A DNA stretch of 64,000 nucleotides, taken from positions 62,001-126,000 of the forward strand of contig JARRNJ010000005.1 of assembly GCA_037385045.1 (NCBI GenBank), written 5' to 3'. The DNA is from JARRNJ01 sp037385045. Lineage in GTDB: Bacteria > Pseudomonadota > Gammaproteobacteria > JASBUN01. Numbering within the stretch: the first letter of the stretch is position 1; the number at the start of each line of letters is the position of its first letter. The notes under the pieces are model-generated. The model saw only the letters and a program-made list of their open reading frames with translations, had not been told where the DNA came from and ran no database searches. Below are positions 1 to 9,637 of the stretch, in pieces. The position numbers and the translations under genes are program-made.

Positions 1-438
1 GGGTTTGAGGTTGCTGACGGTGTTGCGGTAGACATCGGCCAATCGGGCGATGACGTTGGGGTGGGTCTCGCTGAAGTAATCCGCCTGGCCGGCGGCCGCG
101 GCCACTTCGGTGCGGATCGCTTCCTGCATCTTGCGCCGCCGCGAGAGCTTGCGTTCCAGAAACATCAGCGCCACCAGGTAACGGGTTACTTCCAGGTCCC
201 GGTGGCGCCGCCCGTCGGCGCCCAACTGGGTTTCCACGAGCCGCAGGCCGGTGCTGACGCCCTGGAGGCCGCCGAACACGTCGGCGCTGTCGCGGGCGTC
301 GATTTTGAACAGGCTGTGGATGCTCGATTCCACCGCCGGAGAGATGTCGCGGCCGTGGCGCGCCACCTGTTGTACCAGGTGGGCGGCCTGGAACACGCCG
401 GCCAGGGCGATGGTCTTGTCTTTGATGGTCCGGCTCAT
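1..438 (-). CDS. hflD: High frequency lysogenization protein HflD homologue (partial, 3' end beyond window)
   Basis: 146 codons are visible from an ATG at 438 and the frame is still open at base 1; the E. coli protein is about 213 aa, so roughly the last third is missing. The N-terminus (MSRTIKDKTIALAGVFQA) and the stretch ending DVYRNTVSNLKP match the HflD family. It is a small helical peripheral membrane protein, known in E. coli for binding phage lambda CII; its housekeeping role is unclear. It lies directly downstream of mnmA on the same strand with a gap of about 50 bp, the arrangement seen in many gammaproteobacteria (mnmA-hflD-purB), which supports the call. Confidence 0.88.
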   Translation of the reverse strand, partial: MSRTIKDKTIALAGVFQAAHLVQQVARHGRDISPAVESSIHSLFKIDARDSADVFGGLQGVSTGLRLVETQLGADGRRHRDLEVTRYLVALMFLERKLSRRRKMQEAIRTEVAAAAGQADYFSETHPNVIARLADVYRNTVSNLKP

Positions 439-490
439 AAATGAGACATCGTTGGGATCGGGCTAGGTTAGAGGCAACCGCGGACCCGCG

Positions 491-1651
491 TCAAAATCGG
501 GCGTCGGCCGCGGCGGTCGGGTGGCCGGCCGCCGCGGCGGCGGCCGGTTCGGCGATGACGCCGCCGCCCAGGCACGCCTCCTCGTGGTAGAACACCACCG
601 ACTGCCCCGGGGTGACGGCGCGCTGGGGGCGGCTGAAGCGCACGTGAAGGCGGCCATCGGCGGCTGCGGTGACGATGCAATCCTGGTCCGGCTGGCGGTA
701 ACGCGTTTTGGCGCTGCAATGCAGCGGCAGGGCCGGGGGGGCGCCAGCCACCCAGTGCAGGTCCATGGCTTCCAGGGTGCTGCGGTAGAGCAGGGGGTGG
801 TCGTGGCCCTGGGCGACCACCAGTACGTTGTCGTCCACCCGTTTTTCCACCACGTACCAGGGTTGCTCGCCGGCATCCCGGCGCCCGCCGATACCCAGGC
901 CCTGGCGCTGGCCCAGGGTGTAGTACATGAGCCCCTGATGCGTGCCCAGGTGGCGTCCGTCGGGGGTGCGGATGGGTCCGGGCTGCGCCGGCAGGTAGCG
1001 GCTCAGGAACGTCCGGAAATCGCGTTCGCCGATGAAGCAGATACCGGTACTGTCCTTCTTGGCGTGGTTGGCGAATCCTGCCGCCGCGGCCCGCTTCCGC
1101 ACCTCCGACTTGCACAGATCGCCGAGGGGAAACAACACCCGGCCGAGCTGCTCCTGATTCAGGGTGTAGAGAAAGTAGCTCTGGTCCTTGCCGGGATCGG
1201 CGCCCTTGAGCAACCGCAGCCGGCCGTGCCCGTCGCGGATCACGCGGGCGTAGTGTCCGGTGGCGATGTAGTCGGCGCCGAGTGTCAGGGCGTGGTCGAG
1301 AAAAGCCCGGAACTTGATTTCCTTGTTGCACATGACGTCCGGATTGGGCGTGCGCGCGGCGCGGTATTCGGCCAGAAAATACTCGAATACCCGGTCCCAG
1401 TAGTCGGCGGAGAAGTTCACCGTGTGCAGCTGGATGCCCAGTTGGCGGCACACGGCGGCTGCGTCGCGCAGGTCCTCTTCCGCCGTACAGTGCCCGGCGG
1501 TGTCGTCCTCCTCCCAGTTCTTCATGAACAGGCCGGCCACTTCGAAGCCCTGATCGAGCAACTGCAGGGCCGCCACCGACGAGTCGACGCCGCCTGACAT
1601 GCCGATGATGACGCGTTTGCGGGCACGGGTTTGCATGGCCAATCGGATCAT
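491..1651 (-). CDS. mnmA: tRNA-specific 2-thiouridylase MnmA
   Basis: It inserts sulfur at C2 of the wobble uridine in tRNA-Lys, -Glu and -Gln, taking persulfide sulfur from the Tus relay in organisms that have it. The 386-aa product has the PP-loop SGGVDSS at residues 19-25, the CNKEIKF segment holding the first catalytic cysteine, and the second cysteine in GICFIG. Length is normal for the family. The start could also be the internal ATG at 1636 (MQTRAR); neither has a clear Shine-Dalgarno sequence. It lies between nudJ and hflD on the same strand, an order shared with E. coli. The DsrEFH/DsrC proteins encoded near 46 kb are the dissimilatory relatives of the TusBCDE relay that feeds MnmA. 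Confidence 0.96.
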   Translation of the reverse strand: MIRLAMQTRARKRVIIGMSGGVDSSVAALQLLDQGFEVAGLFMKNWEEDDTAGHCTAEEDLRDAAAVCRQLGIQLHTVNFSADYWDRVFEYFLAEYRAARTPNPDVMCNKEIKFRAFLDHALTLGADYIATGHYARVIRDGHGRLRLLKGADPGKDQSYFLYTLNQEQLGRVLFPLGDLCKSEVRKRAAAAGFANHAKKDSTGICFIGERDFRTFLSRYLPAQPGPIRTPDGRHLGTHQGLMYYTLGQRQGLGIGGRRDAGEQPWYVVEKRVDDNVLVVAQGHDHPLLYRSTLEAMDLHWVAGAPPALPLHCSAKTRYRQPDQDCIVTAAADGRLHVRFSRPQRAVTPGQSVVFYHEEACLGGGVIAEPAAAAAAGHPTAAADARF

Positions 1652-1720
1652 TTGAACTGGAATTCACCATGATACCCCAAACGGGGTGGGCCGGCGCACG
1701 GGCCGGCCGTGCCATGGGGA

Positions 1721-2173
1721 TCAACGCGCGGTCAGGTCGCTCAGCAGCGCCAGCGGATAGTGTTTTCCCGACCGATAGTCATCGATGCAGCGCAGCACCA
1801 TGGGGCTGCGCAGCCGCGATTCCCGCTGCAGGAGGGATTCCCGGTCCAGCCACAGGGCGCGCAGGATTTCCCCGTCCAGCTGCCGTCCCGGCCGCGGTTC
1901 GCTGCAGCGGCCCGAGAAGCAGAAGCGCAGGTAGGTGACGCCGTTGCCCGGGCTCACGTAGCGGTAGACGCCCACCAGCGCCTCGGGGATGAAATCCCGG
2001 GCGGTTTCCTCGCGGGTCTCGCGGATCACTGCATCGAGCAGGGTTTCACCCTCCTCCAGGTGGCCGGCCGGCTGGTTGTAGACGATCCGGGCGCCGTCGC
2101 GCTCCTCCACCAGCAGGAATTTACCGCTTTGCTCAACCAGGGCGGCGACCGTGACATGGGGGTTCCAACGCAT
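1721..2173 (-). CDS. nudJ: NUDIX hydrolase, NudJ-type phosphatase
   Basis: A 150-aa NUDIX protein. The Nudix box reads GHLEEGE, seven residues, then RETREET; the usual glycine near its end is alanine. NudJ hydrolyses thiamine-pyrophosphate-type and nucleoside di- and triphosphate substrates in E. coli. The ATG at 2173 (MRWNPHVTVA) was chosen because the conserved fold starts there; the upstream in-frame extension is proline/arginine-rich and looks non-coding. It lies just upstream of mnmA on the same strand and divergent from icd, as in E. coli, which supports NudJ over other Nudix subfamilies. Substrate is inferred from family and context only. Confidence 0.88.
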   Translation of the reverse strand: MRWNPHVTVAALVEQSGKFLLVEERDGARIVYNQPAGHLEEGETLLDAVIRETREETARDFIPEALVGVYRYVSPGNGVTYLRFCFSGRCSEPRPGRQLDGEILRALWLDRESLLQRESRLRSPMVLRCIDDYRSGKHYPLALLSDLTAR

Positions 2174-2414
2174 TACATACTCCGGTGGCAAAGACCTGTC
2201 CGTCGGTGATCCGGCTCGATTCCGCACGTCGACGGCGGGCGGCCGATGACGCTGAGCCTCAAACTGCGGCGACCGCCGGCTTGGATCGGTGTCGGCCTTC
2301 GCCGCGTTCGGCAGGGGCCGCGGCGGCCTTGTGCCGCCGCCGCGCGGATGGCCGCCATGGCGAGGAAATGGTACACTTCCGCGCCTCAATTCGCATGGCT
2401 GAACTGGAGTGCGC

Positions 2415-3671
<1,257 letters not shown>

Positions 3672-3682
3672 GGCCGACACAT

Positions 3683-3708
3683 CGGCGCCGGGCTGTTGCC
3701 CGGTGCCG
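3683..3708 (+). terminator. GC-rich stem-loop after icd
   Basis: An 11-bp perfect stem (CGGCGCCGGGC with its complement) around a TGTT loop begins 12 bases after the icd stop. There is no T-run, so it could be a weak or Rho-assisted terminator, or a 3' mRNA stabiliser. The convergent cspD gene ends about 70 bp further on. Confidence 0.5.
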
Positions 3709-3778
3709 CCGCCGGGGTCGTGGCAGCCGTCCGCCGGCGGGATTTCCCGGGTCCGGTAGCGGAGCCGTTGCCGGTCCG

Positions 3779-3991
3779 TCAGTCGCCCGAGGCGATCCGG
3801 ATATTGGACGCTTGCAGGCCCTTGGGCCCGTTGTTGATTTCGAATTCGACCTTCTGACCTTGCTTCAGGGTCTTGTAGCCTTCCATATCGATGGCAGAGA
3901 AGTGCGCAAAGATATCTTCGCTGCCCTCGTCCGGTAGGATGAATCCGTAGCCCTTGGCGTTGCTGAACCACTTGACAGTTCCGGAAGCCAT
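3779..3991 (-). CDS. cspD: Cold-shock domain protein, CspD-like
   Basis: A 70-aa single OB-fold cold-shock domain protein starting MASGTVKWFSNAKGYGFI, with both RNP motifs (KGYGFI and DIFAHFSAI). It binds single-stranded nucleic acids. The assignment to CspD instead of another Csp rests on its place upstream of and divergent from clpS-clpA, the same arrangement as in E. coli, where CspD inhibits replication in stationary phase. The fold is certain; the paralogue name is an inference from context. Confidence 0.9.
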   Translation of the reverse strand: MASGTVKWFSNAKGYGFILPDEGSEDIFAHFSAIDMEGYKTLKQGQKVEFEINNGPKGLQASNIRIASGD

Positions 3992-4343
3992 TCCTCAATA
4001 CCTCACTTCAGGATTTCTTCTGCAGTTACTCCACGCTGCATTTTTTTGATGCGACAGGCTGCCGCCGGGAGCCAGGACGGCGTTTGCGCCTGTTGCCACT
4101 TCTTTCTTCTACCCGCTCATGGCCGCGTTTGGACACGGGCTTTGCCGTCGCCGCACGCGGTAGTAGAAACTTTCATACACCCAACTAAAATAGTCAAGTT
4201 TAAAATGTCGTCAGGGGTTCGGGCCGGGGGCCAAAATTCCCCCTGACCATGGCGGTTTTTCTGCCCCGGAGACCGTCATATGATGGTCTCCGGGCGTGGC
4301 CCGGCGCCGGGAAATCGCCCCTGCTTTCGGTTATTATTGGCTT
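3992..4343. promoter_or_regulatory. Divergent cspD/clpS intergenic region with inverted repeat
   Basis: About 350 bp between the divergent cspD and clpS genes. The segment around 4165-4205 is locally AT-rich (tttcatacacccaactaaaa) and may hold promoters. A perfect 10-bp inverted repeat, CCCGGAGACC at 4265-4274 and GGTCTCCGGG at 4285-4294, encloses the self-complementary TCATATGA and lies 50 bp before the clpS ATG. It could be an operator or a hairpin in the clpS leader. No convincing gene is seen. Confidence 0.4.
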
Positions 4344-4664
4344 ATGGGAGAGCAACGGAAAGACTCGTTTAACGACGGCTTGATTGTTGAAAAATCAAAG
4401 CCGAAGGTGAAGCGCCCGCCGCTTTTCAAGGTGGTGCTGCACAACGACGATTACACGCCGATGGAGTTCGTGGTGGAGGTGCTGGAGCAGTTTTTCGCTA
4501 TGGGGCGCGGTAAGGCCACGCAGATCATGCTGCACGTGCACACCCGGGGCAAGGGGGTGTGCGGAACCTTCACCAGGGAGATTGCTGAAACCAAGGTTGC
4601 GCAGGTCAATGAGTACTCGCGTCGGCACCAGCATCCGCTGTTGTGTTCGATGGAGCCTGCTTGA
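4344..4664 (+). CDS. clpS: ATP-dependent Clp protease adapter ClpS
   Basis: A 106-aa adapter, the same length as the E. coli protein. ClpS binds proteins with bulky N-terminal residues (Leu, Phe, Trp, Tyr) and delivers them to ClpAP. The conserved substrate-pocket segment VVLHNDDYTPMEFVVEVL is followed by AETKVAQVNEYSR and HPLLCSMEPA. ATG 4344 (MGEQRKDSFND) gives the family length; the in-frame upstream extension to 4296 is not conserved in type. clpA begins 32 bp downstream. With aat and bpt a few kb away, this completes a bacterial N-degron pathway in one locus. Confidence 0.96.
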   Translation: MGEQRKDSFNDGLIVEKSKPKVKRPPLFKVVLHNDDYTPMEFVVEVLEQFFAMGRGKATQIMLHVHTRGKGVCGTFTREIAETKVAQVNEYSRRHQHPLLCSMEPA

Positions 4665-4696
4665 AGTACGTTGTTCTGAGATGAGGTAACGTTTCC

Positions 4697-6955
4697 ATGC
4701 TTAGCAAGGAACTGGAGTTCACTCTCAACCGGGCGTTCAGTGAAGCCCGCGACAAGCGCCACGAGTTCATGACCGTGGAGCACCTCCTGCTGGCGCTGCT
4801 GGACAACGCTTCGGCAGCGGAAGTGCTGCGCGCCTGCGGAGCCGATCTCGATCAGCTCAAGCAGGAATTGGAGAAATTTCTCGAAGAAACCACTCCTTTG
4901 CTGAGCCCCGCCGACCTGCGCGAGACGCAACCCACGCTCGGTTTCCAGCGGGTGCTGCAGCGCGCCGTTCTTCACGTGCAGTCCTCCGGCAACAAGGAAG
5001 TCACCGGCGCCAACGTGTTGGTGGCGATTTTCAGCGAGCAGGAATCCCAGGCGGTTTATTTCCTCAACAAGCAGGACGTCACGCGCCTGGACGTGGTGAA
5101 TTTCATTTCCCACGGGATTTCCAAAGTGTCGGGGGACGAGGGCGAGGAAGGCATGTCCGAGGCCGGCGACGAGGAGGCGGGCGAGGCCGCCGGCAAGCGT
5201 CCGCTGGAGAGCTTCGCCACCAACCTGAACCTGCTGGCACGCCAGGGCAAGATCGATCCGCTGATCGGCCGCCGCGACGAAGTGGAGCGTACGGTGCAGA
5301 TCCTGTGCCGGCGCCGGAAGAACAACCCCATCCTGGTGGGCGAGGCGGGTGTCGGCAAGACCGCCATCGCCGAAGGCCTGGCGAAGATGATCGTCGACGG
5401 CGAAGTGCCCGATGTGCTCAAGAACGCGGTGATCTATGCGCTGGATCTGGGCGCCCTGGTCGCCGGCACCAAGTACCGCGGTGACTTCGAGAAGCGCCTC
5501 AAGGGTGTCCTGGCGCAGTTGAAAAAGACCCCGGGGGCGGTCCTGTTCATCGATGAGATTCACACCATTATCGGCGCCGGTTCGGCATCCGGGGGCGTCA
5601 TGGACGCTTCCAACCTGATCAAGCCGATGCTCGCCTCGGGCGAGCTGAAATGCATCGGCTCCACCACTTACCAGGAGTATCGCGGCATTTTCGAGAAGGA
5701 CCGGGCGTTGGCCAGGCGGTTCCAGAAGATCGACGTGATCGAACCCACGGTGGAGGAGACGGTGCAGATCCTCAAGGGGTTGAAGTCGCGCTTCGAGGAG
5801 CACCATCACATCAAGTACTCGACCCGGGCGTTGCGTGCGGCGGCGGAGCTTTCCAGCCGCTATATCAACGACCGCCACCTGCCGGACAAGGCCATCGACG
5901 TGATCGACGAGGCCGGCGCCAACGTGCAGCTGCTGGCGCCGTCCAAACGCAAGAAGACCATCGGCGTGGGCGATATCGAGACCATTATCGCCAAGATCGC
6001 CCGGATTCCGCCCAAAACCGTGTCGGCATCGGACAAGGAATCGCTGCGCACCCTGGAGCGCGATCTCAAACTGGTGGTGTTCGGCCAGGACGAGGCCATC
6101 GGCACGCTGTCGGCGGCGATCAAGATGGCGCGCTCGGGGCTGGCACACGAAGAGAAGCCGATCGGTTCGTTCCTGTTCGCCGGGCCCACCGGCGTCGGCA
6201 AGACCGAGGTGACACGCCAACTGGCCAAGATCATGGGCATCGAGCTGATCCGGTTCGACATGTCCGAGTACATGGAGCGCCACACGGTGTCGCGGCTGAT
6301 CGGCGCGCCGCCGGGCTACGTGGGCTTCGACCAGGGCGGTTTGCTGACCGACGCGGTGATCAAGCATCCGCATGCGGTGCTGTTGCTCGACGAGATCGAA
6401 AAGGCCCATCCCGATGTGTTCAACCTGCTGCTGCAGGTGATGGACCACGGCACCCTGACCGACAACAACGGCCGCCGTGCCGACTTCCGCAGCATTATCC
6501 TGGTGATGACCACTAACGCGGGCGCTGACCAGATCAGCCGCCGTTCCATCGGCTTTGCCAGTCAGGACCATACGACCGATGCCATGGAGGTCATCCGGCG
6601 CACCTTCACGCCCGAGTTCCGCAACCGCCTGGACGGCATCATCCAGTTCCAGTCACTGGATCCGAGCACCATCAGTCACGTGGTGGACAAGTTCCTCATC
6701 GAGCTGGAAGCCCAGCTGGACGAGAAGAAGGTGACCCTGGAAGTGGACGACGCGGTGCGCGCGTGGCTGGCCGAGCGGGGCTACGATCCGAAGATGGGTG
6801 CCCGGCCCATGGCGCGGGTGATCAAGGAGCACATCAAAAAGCCGCTGGCGGAGGAGCTGCTGTTCGGCCGTCTGGCTGGCGGCGGGCACGTGCATGTGCG
6901 GGAAGAGGACGGCCGGCTGGAGTTCGATATCGAAGCCGAAGAGCCGGTCCACTGA
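4697..6955 (+). CDS. clpA: ATP-dependent Clp protease ATP-binding subunit ClpA
   Basis: A 752-aa AAA+ unfoldase that forms the ClpAP protease with ClpP. The domains run in order: an N-terminal Clp repeat domain (about 1-150) that binds ClpS, a first AAA module with Walker A GEAGVGKTAIAEGLAK and Walker B VLFIDEIHTI, and a second AAA module with GPTGVGKTEVTRQLAK, a DEIEKAHPD Walker B and arginine-finger regions, ending in a ClpB-D2-small-type domain. Length agrees with E. coli ClpA (758 aa). It is co-directional with clpS and convergent with infA. Short GC-rich inverted repeats follow the stop codon. Confidence 0.97.
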   Translation: MLSKELEFTLNRAFSEARDKRHEFMTVEHLLLALLDNASAAEVLRACGADLDQLKQELEKFLEETTPLLSPADLRETQPTLGFQRVLQRAVLHVQSSGNKEVTGANVLVAIFSEQESQAVYFLNKQDVTRLDVVNFISHGISKVSGDEGEEGMSEAGDEEAGEAAGKRPLESFATNLNLLARQGKIDPLIGRRDEVERTVQILCRRRKNNPILVGEAGVGKTAIAEGLAKMIVDGEVPDVLKNAVIYALDLGALVAGTKYRGDFEKRLKGVLAQLKKTPGAVLFIDEIHTIIGAGSASGGVMDASNLIKPMLASGELKCIGSTTYQEYRGIFEKDRALARRFQKIDVIEPTVEETVQILKGLKSRFEEHHHIKYSTRALRAAAELSSRYINDRHLPDKAIDVIDEAGANVQLLAPSKRKKTIGVGDIETIIAKIARIPPKTVSASDKESLRTLERDLKLVVFGQDEAIGTLSAAIKMARSGLAHEEKPIGSFLFAGPTGVGKTEVTRQLAKIMGIELIRFDMSEYMERHTVSRLIGAPPGYVGFDQGGLLTDAVIKHPHAVLLLDEIEKAHPDVFNLLLQVMDHGTLTDNNGRRADFRSIILVMTTNAGADQISRRSIGFASQDHTTDAMEVIRRTFTPEFRNRLDGIIQFQSLDPSTISHVVDKFLIELEAQLDEKKVTLEVDDAVRAWLAERGYDPKMGARPMARVIKEHIKKPLAEELLFGRLAGGGHVHVREEDGRLEFDIEAEEPVH

Positions 6956-7021
6956 GCCCCCTTGCGGGGCGCGATTGCAACCACGCCCCGGGGGCGGCAA
7001 CGACCATCCGGTAGAAGGCGC

Positions 7022-7240
7022 TCAGCGGGCGCGATAGACGATGCGCCCCTTGGTCAGGTCATAGGGAGTGAGCTGCACCGTAACGGTATCACCGGTGAGA
7101 ATGCGGATGTAGTGTTTGCGCATCTTGCCGGAGATATGGGCCGTCACCACGTGGCCGTTTTCCAGTTCGACGCGGAACATGGTATTGGGCAGGGTTTCCA
7201 CCACCTTGCCCTGCATTTCAATGTGTTCTTCCTTTGCCAT
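7022..7240 (-). CDS. infA: Translation initiation factor IF-1
   Basis: A 72-aa OB-fold protein, the exact family length, starting MAKEEHIEMQGKVVETLPNT and containing HISGKMRKHYIRILTGD and the C-terminal YDLTKGRIVYRAR. IF-1 binds the ribosomal A site and helps IF-2 and IF-3 during initiation. As in E. coli it sits between clpA and the aminoacyl-transferase gene aat. Confidence 0.98.
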   Translation of the reverse strand: MAKEEHIEMQGKVVETLPNTMFRVELENGHVVTAHISGKMRKHYIRILTGDTVTVQLTPYDLTKGRIVYRAR

Positions 7241-7408
7241 TCACGACCTGCTGTTGAGGTTACATTCTCGGCCTGCCGGCGCTGCGATACCCGTATGGTC
7301 AACCACGGATGCCGGCACCAAATCCGGAGTTGCGCGTAATTATCTAACAATCGGGCAAGATAGCAAGGGGCGCAACGTTATTACGTTGCGAAAGGGGGGG
7401 CTGGCTTT

Positions 7409-7642
7409 TCAGACGGCGCGTTTGGCGGCGACCAGCGGCGCCCACGCCACCCGCGGGTGCACGACGCCGTCGTCGATCAGGATCTCCATTTCGAGCATGT
7501 TCATGATGGCGCTGAGGTCGTAGCGCTCGTCGAAGCCGTCGCGCAGGTGGGCCACGTGGCGCTCGTTCATGTACAGCAGGTTGGGCCGCATCCCGTGTTC
7601 GCGCTGGAACTCCTCGGCCAGGCGGATGATGAAGCTCAGCAT
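7409..7642 (-). CDS. Conserved small protein of unknown function
   Basis: A 77-aa protein starting MLSFIIRLAEEFQREHG and ending VAWAPLVAAKRAV. The ATG at 7642 is preceded by a strong AGGAG ribosome site, which decides it over an in-frame start at 7702. The sequence looks like a compact alpha/beta fold with a central NMLEMEILIDDGVVHPRVAW segment. I do not recognise a named family. It sits in the minus-strand run between bpt and infA, but no link to the N-degron pathway can be shown from the sequence. No transmembrane or signal segment is seen. Confidence 0.65.
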   Translation of the reverse strand: MLSFIIRLAEEFQREHGMRPNLLYMNERHVAHLRDGFDERYDLSAIMNMLEMEILIDDGVVHPRVAWAPLVAAKRAV

Positions 7643-7799
7643 GGTGCGCTCCTTTCTCCTTGTCGGCAGTACCGCAAGGAACCGGGTCGAGCCTGCAACC
7701 ACTGTTGCTGGTGTGGCCGGGCCGTTGATTACCGATTTTATCGTCCGGTTGTTACCGTTTCTTGACCCCGGATCCCGGGGCCGCCGGGCGTCGCTCCGG

Positions 7800-8534
7800 T
7801 CACGGCGCCGGCAACGGCAACCAGCGTCCTTCCCGAAACTGCTCCAGCGGCTGAAACTGGTCCTTGTAGCGCATTCTCGGACTTTCCTTGATCCAATAGC
7901 CCAAGTATAGCCACGGAAGCCCCGCGCGACGGGTTCGGTCGATTTCCCACAGGACCGCGTAGGTGCCCAGTCCGCGCCGGGCGTGCCCGGGATCGAAAAA
8001 GGTGTACACGGCCGAGAACCCGGTCTCGAGCAGGTCGATCACGGCCACCGACAGGAGTTCGCGCCCGAGCCGGAATTCCACGAAACGGGTGTCGCTCCAA
8101 TCGCTGGTCAGGAACTCCGTGTATTGGGTTGGATCCGCGTTGTCCATGCCGCCACCCGGGTGACGCTGCCTCATATAGGCCTGGTACAGGGCAAAATGCT
8201 CCGGGTCGTAGCGCGCCGGACGTTCGCGCACCTGCAGGTCGCCGTTGCGTCGCCAGGTGCGGCGCTGACTGCGGTTCGGCCGGAAGTCGGCGACCGGGAT
8301 GCGTACCGGCACGCAGGCATCGCAGCCTGGGCACGACGGGCGATAGATATGTCCCCCGCTGCGCCGGAATCCGTACAGCGCCAGGCGGCTGTATGTGTGG
8401 TTGTCGAGCGCCGCGTTGGGATCGGCAAACAGGGTTCGCGCAGTGCGCCGGGCAAGGTAGCTGCAGGCGTGTTCGGGGGTGGCGTAGAAGGCCAGGCGCC
8501 GCACACTGGATGTGTCGTCTTTGGGTGCGCGCAT
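7800..8534 (-). CDS. bpt: Aspartate/glutamate leucyltransferase (Bpt)
   Basis: It transfers leucine from Leu-tRNA to proteins with N-terminal Asp or Glu, making them ClpS substrates. The 244-aa product has the N-terminal ATE domain with YSRLALYGFRRSGGHIYRP and the cysteine cluster CPGCDAC, and the C-terminal ATE domain with YTFFDPGHARRGLGTY and YLGYWI. Length fits Bpt and is far shorter than eukaryotic arginyltransferases. ATG 8534 overlaps the aat stop in TGATG, so the two genes are translationally coupled. Confidence 0.95.
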   Translation of the reverse strand: MRAPKDDTSSVRRLAFYATPEHACSYLARRTARTLFADPNAALDNHTYSRLALYGFRRSGGHIYRPSCPGCDACVPVRIPVADFRPNRSQRRTWRRNGDLQVRERPARYDPEHFALYQAYMRQRHPGGGMDNADPTQYTEFLTSDWSDTRFVEFRLGRELLSVAVIDLLETGFSAVYTFFDPGHARRGLGTYAVLWEIDRTRRAGLPWLYLGYWIKESPRMRYKDQFQPLEQFREGRWLPLPAP

Positions 8535-9544
8535 CACGTCTGGGCCTCGGCGATCGCCGGATCCAGTTCCCACGGCGCGGGGACGCCAGGCTGGTCGCAC
8601 AAACGGGTGAGCAGCTGGATGAAATGCGACCGCGGGATGTTTTCGGCGCCGAGGCTGTCCAGGTGCGCTGACTGCACCTGACAGTCCACCAGGCCGTAGC
8701 CCCATGCCCGCAACTGCCGCACCAGGTGGACGAAGGCCGCTTTGGATGCATCGGTACGCCGGGCAAACATGGACTCGCCGAAAAACACTTTGCCGATGGC
8801 AAGCCCATAGAGGCCGCCCGCCAACTCACCGTTTTCCCAGGCCTCGACCGAGTGGGCGACCCCGGCGGCGTGCAGACGCGCGTAGGCGCACATCATTTCG
8901 GGTGTGATCCAGGTGCCGGCCTGGTCGGGGCGCGGCTGGGCGCAGGCCAGCACCACTTCGTCAAAGGCGCGGTCGAAACTGATCAAATAACGTTGCCGGC
9001 GCAGCGTTTTGCGCAGGCTGCGGGAGATGCGCAAGCGGTCCGGAAACAATACCGAGCGGGGGTCGGGTGACCACCAGAGGATCGGTTGATCATCAGAGTA
9101 CCACGGGAAAATACCCTGGCGATAAGCGCTGATCAGGCGTTCGGGCGCCAGATTGCCGCCGACGGCCAGCAGGCCGTCAGGGTCGCGCAGCGCCCTTTCC
9201 ACGGGCGGAAAGGGGCTGTGGTCATTGTCCGGATCCAGCCAATACAAAGCGCCCATACCGAAATGGTACGTCGCCATGCGGCGTTCGTCATCCCGCCCCA
9301 CTTCGGACACGGGTGACGCCGCCGGCGCCCCGGTGTGGGCGCAAGCGGCGCCGCGGAACTGCTCGCAGTGGCTATCCGCCGACAGGTAGATGTCGTGCAG
9401 CAGGCAGACGCCGTCGTCCTTGCGCACCGAGGCGTGTCCGGAACTCATGGTGTTCATGCCCTTGAACACCGATTCCAGGTACGCGGGGGAGTTGCGAAAG
9501 TGGACGCAACGGATGCACTGCTCCACTGGGCCTTGGGCTTTCAT
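8534..9544 (-). CDS. aat: Leucyl/phenylalanyl-tRNA--protein transferase with N-terminal cysteine-rich extension
   Basis: The C-terminal 247 residues, from the internal ATG at 9277 (MATYHFGMGALYWLDP), are a normal Aat: LLAVGGNLAPERLISAYRQG, GIFPWYSDDQPILWWSP and AIGKVFFGESMF. Aat adds Leu or Phe to N-terminal Lys or Arg for ClpS/ClpAP. The open frame continues upstream without a stop for 89 residues to ATG 9544, which has a strong GAGGAGG ribosome site; ATG 9277 has none. The extension has a CIRCVHF pair, a DDGVCLLHD segment and a further SHCEQF cysteine, suggesting a small metal-binding fold. So the gene appears to encode a fusion, or two frames joined by a lost stop. It is coupled to bpt downstream. 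Confidence 0.93.
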   Translation of the reverse strand: MKAQGPVEQCIRCVHFRNSPAYLESVFKGMNTMSSGHASVRKDDGVCLLHDIYLSADSHCEQFRGAACAHTGAPAASPVSEVGRDDERRMATYHFGMGALYWLDPDNDHSPFPPVERALRDPDGLLAVGGNLAPERLISAYRQGIFPWYSDDQPILWWSPDPRSVLFPDRLRISRSLRKTLRRQRYLISFDRAFDEVVLACAQPRPDQAGTWITPEMMCAYARLHAAGVAHSVEAWENGELAGGLYGLAIGKVFFGESMFARRTDASKAAFVHLVRQLRAWGYGLVDCQVQSAHLDSLGAENIPRSHFIQLLTRLCDQPGVPAPWELDPAIAEAQT

Positions 9545-9637
9545 CGGTATTACCTCCTCGGTCGTTTGCGGCCGGTGCCGCCGGAAACACCTCCGTTCCC
9601 GCCGAAGGCAGCGGCGGGAACGGAGGCAGCGGCCGCC

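Noticed and set aside
1..438. Evidence of a phage element from hflD
   Set aside because: HflD is a normal chromosomal gene next to mnmA; its name reflects a phage lambda phenotype.
468..1724. 418-aa and 358-aa frames overlapping mnmA
   Set aside because: Arg/Pro/Ala-rich composition and full overlap with mnmA; no ribosome site.
4451..6571. 706-aa open frame antisense to clpA
   Set aside because: It is a shadow of a strongly coding high-GC gene: low-complexity composition, no family resemblance and complete overlap with clpA.
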